Positions 1 to 6,873 of a DNA stretch of 13,274 bases are shown here, one piece after another. Each line of letters starts with the position of its first letter. The first letter of the stretch is position 1. A program made the translations under genes and the position numbers. The notes beneath the pieces were generated by a model, which worked only from the letters and a program-made list of their open reading frames with translations, ran no database searches and was not told the origin of the DNA. Source of the stretch: JBAUHN01 sp049680295 (lineage in GTDB: Bacteria > Pseudomonadota > Alphaproteobacteria > Rhodobacterales > Rhodobacteraceae); contig JBAUHN010000494.1 in the NCBI GenBank assembly GCA_049680295.1, positions 1 through 13,274 of the forward strand, in the 5' to 3' direction.

Positions 1-95
1 TGTTGCAACCTGATGTGCCCTTCACCTGATCTGAAACATGTCGCCGCGAGGAAAATCGGGTCGTTTGCGGAAGCACAGACCCTCCCTGATACCGC

Positions 96-101
96 TATGA
101 T
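96..101 (+). promoter_or_regulatory. candidate -10 box upstream of the Rieske oxygenase gene
   Basis: TATGAT differs from the sigma-70 consensus TATAAT at one base. It would place transcription start near base 108, just ahead of the ribosome binding site. I see no convincing -35 box at 16 to 19 bases upstream, so this is weak. The box overlaps the left arm of a short inverted repeat (ATGAT, six bases, ATCAT, at 97-112) that could be an operator. The rest of 1-124 shows no gene. Confidence 0.25.
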
Positions 102-113
102 CTCTCTATCATC

Positions 114-119
114 AGGAGA
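114..119 (+). promoter_or_regulatory. ribosome binding site of the Rieske oxygenase gene
   Basis: AGGAGA lies five bases before the ATG at 125 and is a near-perfect Shine-Dalgarno sequence. It fixes the start of the oxygenase gene. Confidence 0.75.
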
Positions 120-124
120 GTCCC

Positions 125-1285
125 ATGGATCATTCGCAATCAGATCTGAGCCACGTTCGCCAGCCCATTGAAACCGCCAATGGTTTGCCCAACGCCCATT
201 ACATCGATGCAGATGTTTTTGCCGAAGAGCGGCAGGCCGTCCTGTTCGACAATTGGGCCGGGTTGGCTGTGGGTGCGGATATCCCCGAGATCGGCGATGC
301 CAAGCCGGTCAGCTTTTTGGGCATGCCCCTGTTGATCATACGCGACAAGGAAAGTCGGGTTCGGGTATTTCAGAACACCTGCCGCCATCGCGGCATGATC
401 CTCGTTGATGCCCCGCGCAAAATCGAAGGCGCGATCCGCTGCCCCTATCACAGCTGGTGCTATTCGACCGAAGGCAAATTGGTCAGCACGCCGCATGTTG
501 GTGGCCCCGGACAGAACACCCACGAGGCGATTAAACGCGAAGATCTGGGCCTGAACGAAGTTAAAAGCTATGTCTGGAACGATGTTGTTTTCATCAACCT
601 TTCGGGTAAGGCCGATCCTTTTGAAGTAGTGCATGGCGATCTTTTGAAACGCTGGGCGGAATTCGATGTGCCGGTCTATCACGGTGGTAAAGACAGCATC
701 ATCCGGTTTGACCTGAAAACCAATTGGAAGCTGATCGTCGAAAACTACTGCGAAAGCTATCACCTGCCTTGGGTTCATCCGGGTTTGAACAGTTATTCCC
801 GGCTGGAGGACCACTATCATATTGAGGAGCCGGGAAAGTTCTCAGGTCAGGGCACCTTTGTCTATCGCCAAATCAATGACGATGACGGTTCGGTTTTTCC
901 TGATTTTCCAAATCTGTCGGAAAAGTGGGATACGGCTGGTGAATATCTCACTTTCTTACCCAACGTGATGGTGGGCGTTCAACGCGACCACATATTCGCC
1001 ATCATCCTTGATCCGCTGGACGTCGACCGCACAACTGAGACGGCGCATCTTTACTATGCGTCACCAGATGTATCGCCGTCGTTGCGCGCCAAAAATGCCG
1101 AACAATGGCGCGTCGTATTCGAAGAAGACATTATGGCCGTAGAAGGAATGCAACGCGGGCGACATTCAACCGATTTTGACGGCGGGCGGTTTTCGCCGGT
1201 AATGGATGGGCCAACCCATCTGTTTCACGACTGGGTTGCGTCCAAGATCGAGGCCCGCAGAACGGCAGCCCATGCAGCCGAATGA
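125..1285 (+). CDS. Rieske non-heme iron oxygenase, alpha (catalytic) subunit
   Basis: This 386-residue protein is an aromatic-ring-hydroxylating-type oxygenase alpha subunit. The N-terminal Rieske [2Fe-2S] site is visible as C86-x-H88 and C106-x-x-H109 (CRH ... CPYHSW). The C-terminal domain carries the mononuclear iron facial triad: H213 and H218 in a YHLPWVH segment, and probably D335 in EEDIMAVEGMQRG. The residue that normally bridges the Rieske centre of one subunit to the iron of the next is Glu (E210) rather than the usual Asp. Glu there is known from carnitine monooxygenase CntA and, as I recall, relatives acting on quaternary ammonium compounds, so such a substrate is possible but unproven. 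Family members need a reductase to supply electrons, and none is encoded here. The start is set by the strong ribosome binding site. The last four bases (ATGA) overlap the next gene, suggesting translational coupling. The family is certain; the substrate is unknown. Confidence 0.93.
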   Translation: MDHSQSDLSHVRQPIETANGLPNAHYIDADVFAEERQAVLFDNWAGLAVGADIPEIGDAKPVSFLGMPLLIIRDKESRVRVFQNTCRHRGMILVDAPRKIEGAIRCPYHSWCYSTEGKLVSTPHVGGPGQNTHEAIKREDLGLNEVKSYVWNDVVFINLSGKADPFEVVHGDLLKRWAEFDVPVYHGGKDSIIRFDLKTNWKLIVENYCESYHLPWVHPGLNSYSRLEDHYHIEEPGKFSGQGTFVYRQINDDDGSVFPDFPNLSEKWDTAGEYLTFLPNVMVGVQRDHIFAIILDPLDVDRTTETAHLYYASPDVSPSLRAKNAEQWRVVFEEDIMAVEGMQRGRHSTDFDGGRFSPVMDGPTHLFHDWVASKIEARRTAAHAAE

Positions 1286-1491
1286 CGACGTTGGATCAAC
1301 AACTACTGTCCGCCCATGCGGAAGGTGACGCATACAGTTTAGTCGCACTTTACGATCAGGCCTCGCAGGAAACCGATGATGAAACGGCTGCGGGGTTCTA
1401 TCTGACCCATGCTTATGTCTTCGCGCTGGAGCTTGGGCACCCGGATGCGGCCAAACTGCGAAAGCGGCTGGTGGATCAGGGGCGCGAGTAG
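1282..1491 (+). CDS. small helical protein of unknown function, coupled to the Rieske oxygenase
   Basis: This 69-residue protein starts inside the stop region of the oxygenase gene (shared ATGA), so it is probably translated by ribosomes finishing that gene. It has no signal peptide and no membrane segment. The sequence reads as three or four short amphipathic helices, with spacing like a TPR or Sel1 helical hairpin (ALYDQASQETDD, then AAGFYLTHAYVFALELGHP, then AAKLRKRLVDQGRE). I do not recognise a named family. The close coupling suggests it helps or accompanies the oxygenase, but that is inference. Its stop lies 20 bases from the stop of the convergent amidase gene, and I see no clear hairpin with a T-tract between them. 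Confidence 0.72.
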   Translation: MTTLDQQLLSAHAEGDAYSLVALYDQASQETDDETAAGFYLTHAYVFALELGHPDAAKLRKRLVDQGRE

Positions 1492-1511
1492 CCGCGTATC
1501 ATAGTGCCACG

Positions 1512-2927
1512 CTAAGCTGTCATTGCGGGGTGTTTTTGTGGCCATTCGGTCTGGCGATGCCAAAGTTGCGCAATTTTTAGTAAGTGCGCATCCGACCCGC
1601 GTTTCCCGATCAGTTGCACCCCTGCGGGCAACCCATGGGCGCCAAAGCCAATCGGGATGTTTACCACCGGCACTCCAATCAGCGCGGCTGGTACCGTGAC
1701 CTGCATCCAGCGGTGATAGGTGTCCATCGCCAACGACGCGATTTCACCGGGGTATTCTTTGCCAATGGGGAACGGCCAAACCTGCGCCGAGGGCAAGGCC
1801 AGTACATCAAAATGATCAAACAGCCTTGCGGCGGCACGGAACCAATCAGACCGGACAAGGCTGGCGCGTTGTACGCGCATCGCGCCCATGGATTGACCGC
1901 GCGTGACTTCCCATTGCGCCGAAGCGTTTAACTGGTCGCGCTTGGTTGGATCGTCATAAAATCCACCCAAATCCGCCGCGATCGAGAACGAACGCAACGT
2001 GATCCACGCATCCCACATCGCATCGGCATCAAAGGGGGCAGTCAGACTGTCCACCCGCCAGCCCATTTCCTCCATCTCGAACATCGCGGCCTCGGAGATT
2101 GCGAAAATTCCGTCGTCGAACGGGAACGCGTCGCTCCAGTTTCCCAGCCATCCAACACGCGGCGGATTGATGGCCGTATTGATCTGGGCCAGCGTTGGCG
2201 GCGCGTCATAGCCATGCGGTTGCCGGGGGTCACACCCGGACATTGTATCCAGCATCGCCGCCAGATCCGCCGGGCTGCGTGCCATCGGACCATTGGTCGA
2301 CAGTTGGTGCAAAAAGATATCGCCTTCGGGCTCAGACGGGACCAGCCCCCAGCTTGGGCGCATCCCATAGACGTTGTTCCAACCGGCAGGATTGCGCAGC
2401 GACCCCATCATGTCAGAACCATCCGCAATACAAACCATTCCGGTAGCCAAAGCCGCCGCCGCCCCGCCAGACGACCCGCCAGCCGATTTCGTCAGATCAT
2501 AAGGATTGCAGGTGGCGCCATGAACGGGGTTGACCGTGTGGCTGCCCAAGCCAAATTCAGGCGTGTTGGTCTTGCCGACAATGATTGCACCTGCAGCCCG
2601 AAGTCTGGCGACAACAATGTCGTCGTGCTGCGCGATATCGGACGTGAATAAAGGCGAACCGCAGGTGGTGGGCAAGCCCCTGACGTTGGCAAGGTCCTTG
2701 ATTGCGATGGGGATGCCATGCAGCCACCCCATGCGCGGTGACGCGTCGCGAAGGGCCGCCTCTGCCAGTAACGCGTCGTGATCACGCAATGAAACGATTG
2801 CATTTACATCGCCGTTGACGTCTTCAATCCGCGTCAATGTGGCGTTCATGACCTCAACGGCACTGACCTTTTTGCTGGCCAAAGCACGCGAAAGCGTCAG
2901 TGCATCCATTGATGAAATCCTGGCCAT
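1512..2927 (-). CDS. amidase-signature family hydrolase
   Basis: The predicted 471-residue enzyme belongs to the amidase signature family, which hydrolyses amide bonds through a Ser-cisSer-Lys triad. With the ATG at 2927 the triad maps to K77 (in AIKDLANVRG), S152 (in SAGGSSGGAAAALATG) and S176 (in DMMGSLRNPA). The 24-residue distance between the two serines matches the family. The glycine preceding the nucleophile serine motif is replaced, giving MMGS in place of the common GGS. The frame is open to a TTG at 2954, but ATG 2927 is preferred: it begins MARISSMDAL and has a G-rich stretch about seven bases upstream. It lacks GatC or GatB partners nearby and is not GatA-like enough to call, so it is a stand-alone amidase of unknown substrate. 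It follows prfB by 90 bases on the same strand and could be read from the same transcript. Confidence 0.92.
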   Translation of the reverse strand: MARISSMDALTLSRALASKKVSAVEVMNATLTRIEDVNGDVNAIVSLRDHDALLAEAALRDASPRMGWLHGIPIAIKDLANVRGLPTTCGSPLFTSDIAQHDDIVVARLRAAGAIIVGKTNTPEFGLGSHTVNPVHGATCNPYDLTKSAGGSSGGAAAALATGMVCIADGSDMMGSLRNPAGWNNVYGMRPSWGLVPSEPEGDIFLHQLSTNGPMARSPADLAAMLDTMSGCDPRQPHGYDAPPTLAQINTAINPPRVGWLGNWSDAFPFDDGIFAISEAAMFEMEEMGWRVDSLTAPFDADAMWDAWITLRSFSIAADLGGFYDDPTKRDQLNASAQWEVTRGQSMGAMRVQRASLVRSDWFRAAARLFDHFDVLALPSAQVWPFPIGKEYPGEIASLAMDTYHRWMQVTVPAALIGVPVVNIPIGFGAHGLPAGVQLIGKRGSDAHLLKIAQLWHRQTEWPQKHPAMTA

Positions 2928-3017
2928 TTCGAACCCCCGCCGACCCGAACACAACCTTGTCGTGTGGCACGGCAGATGGCAAGCACCAAGGACTATGCCG
3001 GTTCTTAGGGCCTGACC

Positions 3018-4142
3018 TTAAGTGCCCTGCGCCTCAGCGCGGGATTTACCAGAGACATCCAGCGCCAAAGTCGCGCCCATAAACCCGTCCAGATCGCCAT
3101 CCAGCACGCCTTTGGTGTCCGACGTCTCGTGGTTGGTTCGCAGATCTTTGACCATCTGGTAAGGTTGCAGCACATAGGACCGGATCTGATTGCCCCAACC
3201 TGCATCGCCTTTGCTTTCGTGGGCTTCGTTGATGGCCTCGTTGCGGCGGTCCAGCTCCATCTGATAGAGCCTTGATTTCAGGGCTTTCATCGCGATGTCG
3301 CGGTTCTGGTGCTGAGATTTTTCCGAGGATGTGACAACGATGCCGGTTGGATGGTGGGTGATACGCACAGCAGAATCGGTGGTGTTCACATGCTGCCCGC
3401 CAGCGCCAGAGGATCGGTAAGTATCAATGCGGATGTCTGCTGGATTAACCTCAATCTCGATGTTGTCATCGACAACCGGATAGACCCAGATCGAACTGAA
3501 CGACGTGTGGCGCTTTGCGGCGCTGTCAAAAGGCGAAATACGCACCAAACGGTGCACGCCGCTTTCGGATTTTAGCCAGCCATAGGCATTCAACCCACTG
3601 ATCTTGTAGACGGCGGATTTGATGCCCGCTTCGTCGCCATCGCTCATGGATTGCAATTCGACTTTGTAACCCTTTTTCTCGGCCCATCGGACATACATCC
3701 GTGCCAGCATCGACGCCCAGTCGCAGGATTCCGTGCCGCCTGCCCCGGCATTGACCTCAAGAAACGTGTCATTGCCATCCGCTTCGCCATCCAGCAACGC
3801 CTCAAGCTCTTTTTGGGCAGCGCGTGCTGACAGTTTTTTCAACGCGTCTTCGGCGTCTGAGACGACCTCCTCGTCATCCTCGATTTCGCCCAGTTCAATC
3901 AGTTCAACATTGTCTGTCAGATCTTGTTTGATGCCTTCGTAGGTGGCCATTGCATCAACCAGCATCTGGCGGTCACGCATCAGTTTTTGCGCCGCATCAG
4001 GGTTGTCCCAAAGGTTAGGATCCTCGACGCGGGCGTTGAATTCTTCCAGCCGGTGCGGAGCGGTTTCAACGTCCAGACGTTGCGCCAACAGTTCCAGTGA
4101 TTTTTCGATTTGCTCAACGGTGTTTTGTGCGTCTGCGCGCAT
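3018..4142 (-). CDS. prfB: peptide chain release factor 2
   Basis: This 374-residue protein is class I release factor RF2, which ends translation at UAA and UGA codons. The SPF codon-recognition tripeptide is at residues 203-205 (VRISPFDS), which separates RF2 from RF1 (PxT). The GGQ peptide-release motif is at 248-250 (SSGAGGQHVN), whose glutamine is normally methylated by PrmC. The N-terminal helical domain (residues 1 to about 110) and the length are normal. The gene is one continuous frame. In E. coli an in-frame UGA sits where this gene simply reads Leu-Asp (residues 23-24, bases 4071-4076), so the autoregulatory +1 frameshift is absent. The stop is TAA. The ATG at 4142 has AAGGG about eight bases upstream. 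The gene lies 69 bases downstream of mrcA. Confidence 0.98.
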   Translation of the reverse strand: MRADAQNTVEQIEKSLELLAQRLDVETAPHRLEEFNARVEDPNLWDNPDAAQKLMRDRQMLVDAMATYEGIKQDLTDNVELIELGEIEDDEEVVSDAEDALKKLSARAAQKELEALLDGEADGNDTFLEVNAGAGGTESCDWASMLARMYVRWAEKKGYKVELQSMSDGDEAGIKSAVYKISGLNAYGWLKSESGVHRLVRISPFDSAAKRHTSFSSIWVYPVVDDNIEIEVNPADIRIDTYRSSGAGGQHVNTTDSAVRITHHPTGIVVTSSEKSQHQNRDIAMKALKSRLYQMELDRRNEAINEAHESKGDAGWGNQIRSYVLQPYQMVKDLRTNHETSDTKGVLDGDLDGFMGATLALDVSGKSRAEAQGT

Positions 4143-4211
4143 GGGTATCGCCCTTGGATTTAGGTCTGCTGTGCCTGATAAACCAGCGCGCGGCCCGCAG
4201 CAATAGACACG

Positions 4212-6767
4212 TCAGTAAAGACCGCCCGAACTTAAGGTGCCAAAGTTCGCTTTCGGCCCAACAACCGCGCGCTTCCCGGTCGACGTCGTCACAGCACGCC
4301 CTTGAGCTTGGCCGACCTCTTCGAACAACGGCAAATCAGCGCCCATGGCAAAGCCACCATCAAACATGATCCCGAAAAGCGGCTCTTCGCCCTCGCGAAA
4401 ATACTCGGCGACGACATATTCGCCAAAAGCTTCGTCAGGCAAACGCGCACCGGTAAAGCGGTCAATTTTGATAAACTGCCCACCGGGTGGTACGTCAAAC
4501 GGACCGCCACCGTATTTCTTGGTGGCCTCGGTCATAAACCGCTGAAATACCGGGCCGCACATCCCGCCCCCCGTGGCGCCGCGCCCCATCGCGCGTGGCG
4601 TGTCAAAACCAATATAGCAACCGGCGACGATATTGCTGGTAAAGCCAACAAACCAGACATCCTTGGCCTCATTTGTGGTGCCGGTTTTGCCCGCTGTGGG
4701 CACGTCCAGTTTGACCGTACCACTGGCTGTGCCGCGCTGTACCACGCCCTGCATCATCGAGGTCAGCTGATAGGCCGTAATCGGGTCCATAACCTGTTCC
4801 CGGTTCGAAATTATCCGCGGTGCGGCGCCGGGTGCAAGGCTGGTCAATGCGCAATCTTCACACAGACGGTCATCATGCCGGTAGATGGTTTTGCCATAGC
4901 GGTCCTGCACCCTGTCGACCAAGGTCGGCTGCACCCGTTCGCCGCCATTTGCAAACATCGCATAGGCCGCAACCATTTGATAAAGCGTGGTTTCCTCTGA
5001 TCCCAATGCATTGGCCAGAAACTGACCCATATTGTCATAGACGCCAAAGCGTTCGGCATAGCTGGCCACGACCTCCATGCCGACCTCTTGCGCCAGCCGG
5101 ATCGTCATCAGGTTCCGCGACCGTTCAATCCCGGTGCGCATCGGCGTCGGGCCGTAAAACTGGTTTGACGAATTGCGGGGCCGCCACAGTCCCTGCGGTG
5201 TGTCAATCTCAATCGGGGCGTCGACAATAATCGTGGCCGGCGTATAACCGCTATCAAGGGCCGAGGCATAGACAAAAGGTTTGAAACTCGACCCGGGTTG
5301 ACGGCGTGCCTGGGTTGCGCGGTTGAACACTGAATCCTGATAGGAAAAGCCACCCTGCATGGCGATCACCCGGCCGGTATCGACGTCCATCGCAACAAAT
5401 CCGCCCTGCACTTCCGGAATTTGGCGCAAGGTCCAGCGAATGAATGTGCCGTCCGCATCTGCCGTCATGCGCCGCACATGCACAACGTCGCCTATTTCAA
5501 GCAAATCGCCCGCCGTCTTGGCTTTGCGGCTTAGCGATCCGTCCTCGCGGCGTTTGCGTGCCCATTGCACGTCTTTTGCCTGGATGAAATGGCCGTCTTC
5601 GTCATTCTCGACACCTTCAATCCCGATGCGCGCATCGTTGCTGCCGATATCAAGCACGACGGCCGGATACCATTGCCCGTCCAAATCCACATCGCGCGCC
5701 ATCTTGGTCGCCGAAAGCGCCTCGCGCCAGGTTTCCTCTGACGTCAATTGTTCTGCCGTCAGCTTTTTGCCGGTGCCGCGCCAAACACCCTGACTGCGAT
5801 CATAGGTTTCCAGCTGTTGCCGCAATGCCGCCGCGGCAAAAGGCTGCATTTCATTGTCGATGGTGGCCCGAATGGTCAGACCGCCGGTAAAAAATTCGCC
5901 CTCGCCAAAATCGTCGCTCAGCTGACGTCGGATTTCATCGGTAAAATAGTCGCGCGGTGGCAGGTCCTTTTTAAAGTTCTCGAAATCGCCGTTCTGGACC
6001 GACCGCAGGGGTGCTGCGACTTCGGTCTCATAAGCGGCGGGTGTGATATAGCCGTTTTCCTTCATCTCGCGCAGAACGAAATTACGGCGATTTATCAGGC
6101 GCTCTTTTTGGCGCACAGGATGATAGTCGCTGGGGGCTTTGGGCAACGAGGCCAAAAATGCCGCCTCATGCGGTTCAAGCTCGTCCAGTGTTTTGTTGAA
6201 ATAGGTCTGCGATGCGGCGGCAACACCATAGGAATTCTGGCCCAGAAAAATTTCATTCAGGTACAGTTCCAGAATTTTTTCCTTGTCCAGCGTTTCTTCC
6301 AGACGCGAGGCGAGGATAATCTCTTTGATCTTGCGCTCGGCGCGCCGATCACCTGATAGCAAAAAGTTCTTCATTACCTGCTGGGTAATTGTTGATGCGC
6401 CCCGCACATCGCGCCCTTTGGTGCGGATCGCATCAAAGGCGGCGGCCCCAATGCCGCGCAAATCATAGCCGTCATGCTGGTAAAAATTCTTATCCTCGGC
6501 CGAGATAAACGCCTGTTTAACCAGATCCGGAATGGTGCTGGCGGGTGCAAAAAGGCGCCGTTCGCGGGCGAATTCATCAATCATGCGGCCCTGACCGGAA
6601 TAGATCCGGCTGATGGTGGGCGGCGTGTATTGTGCCAGGGATTCGTGACTGGGCAGATCGCGACCATACATCCAAAATACAGCGCCAATGGTCAAAGCCA
6701 CCATGGCGATGCTCATGGTTATGGTGGTGAAAATACCGCCAAAGAAAGACAGGATAAATCGAAACAC
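4212..6767 (-). CDS. mrcA: penicillin-binding protein 1A (bifunctional transglycosylase/transpeptidase)
   Basis: This class A PBP polymerises lipid II into glycan strands and cross-links them in the periplasm, anchored by one N-terminal membrane segment (residues about 4-34). The GT51 domain follows, with catalytic Glu in EDKNFYQHDG (E91), GASTITQQVMKNF (from 123), RKIKEIILASRLE and KILELYLNEIFLG. A PBP1A-type OB insert lies at roughly 325-450. The transpeptidase domain has S493-x-x-K496 (PGSSFKP), S550-x-N552 (SRN) and K694-TGT. A C-terminal extension runs past residue 740. Numbering uses GTG 6767, which opens VFRFILSFFGG as in relatives. An upstream in-frame GTG at 6806 would add 13 residues but has AGG directly abutting it, too close for a ribosome binding site; the 6767 start has only a distant AAAAGG, so the start is uncertain. 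The gene sits between amiC and prfB, a layout I recall from other alphaproteobacteria. ponA is a synonym. Confidence 0.96.
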   Translation of the reverse strand: MFRFILSFFGGIFTTITMSIAMVALTIGAVFWMYGRDLPSHESLAQYTPPTISRIYSGQGRMIDEFARERRLFAPASTIPDLVKQAFISAEDKNFYQHDGYDLRGIGAAAFDAIRTKGRDVRGASTITQQVMKNFLLSGDRRAERKIKEIILASRLEETLDKEKILELYLNEIFLGQNSYGVAAASQTYFNKTLDELEPHEAAFLASLPKAPSDYHPVRQKERLINRRNFVLREMKENGYITPAAYETEVAAPLRSVQNGDFENFKKDLPPRDYFTDEIRRQLSDDFGEGEFFTGGLTIRATIDNEMQPFAAAALRQQLETYDRSQGVWRGTGKKLTAEQLTSEETWREALSATKMARDVDLDGQWYPAVVLDIGSNDARIGIEGVENDEDGHFIQAKDVQWARKRREDGSLSRKAKTAGDLLEIGDVVHVRRMTADADGTFIRWTLRQIPEVQGGFVAMDVDTGRVIAMQGGFSYQDSVFNRATQARRQPGSSFKPFVYASALDSGYTPATIIVDAPIEIDTPQGLWRPRNSSNQFYGPTPMRTGIERSRNLMTIRLAQEVGMEVVASYAERFGVYDNMGQFLANALGSEETTLYQMVAAYAMFANGGERVQPTLVDRVQDRYGKTIYRHDDRLCEDCALTSLAPGAAPRIISNREQVMDPITAYQLTSMMQGVVQRGTASGTVKLDVPTAGKTGTTNEAKDVWFVGFTSNIVAGCYIGFDTPRAMGRGATGGGMCGPVFQRFMTEATKKYGGGPFDVPPGGQFIKIDRFTGARLPDEAFGEYVVAEYFREGEEPLFGIMFDGGFAMGADLPLFEEVGQAQGRAVTTSTGKRAVVGPKANFGTLSSGGLY

Positions 6768-6855
6768 TTGGATACATACGCCTTTTACGGTGTTGCGCTG
6801 CCCCACCTATACGCGGCGCGCGGCCAATGGTCAAAACACGAACATGTCTGTCGTT

Positions 6856-6869
6856 GGCCAATTTTGGCC
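6856..6869. repeat. inverted repeat GGCCAA-TT-TTGGCC between amiC and mrcA
   Basis: Two six-base arms are separated by two bases, directly after the amiC stop codon. The left arm also lies inside a palindrome, TTGGCCAA (6854-6861), and another GGCCAA occurs at 6822-6827. There is no T-tract on the minus strand, so it is not a standard intrinsic terminator. It could be a processing or pausing hairpin between amiC and mrcA, or chance. Confidence 0.4.
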
Positions 6870-6873
6870 GAAA

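Noticed and set aside
118..122. GAGTC, a GANTC (CcrM methylation) site between the ribosome binding site and the start codon of the oxygenase gene
   Set aside because: Such sites occur by chance; one instance without a second site or conservation is not evidence of cell-cycle control.
140..820. Long open frame on the minus strand inside the Rieske oxygenase gene
   Set aside because: It lies wholly antisense to a gene with intact Rieske and iron-binding motifs, and its protein shows no recognisable domain.
4143..4211. Possible terminator between mrcA and prfB
   Set aside because: GC-rich sequence is present, but I see only four-base arms and no T-tract.
4302..5000. 232-codon open frame on the plus strand inside mrcA
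   Set aside because: Antisense shadow of the conserved transpeptidase domain; protein looks like low-information reverse translation.
5748..6356. 202-codon open frame on the plus strand inside mrcA
   Set aside because: Antisense shadow of the GT51 coding region with no domain, signal or plausible ribosome binding site noticed.
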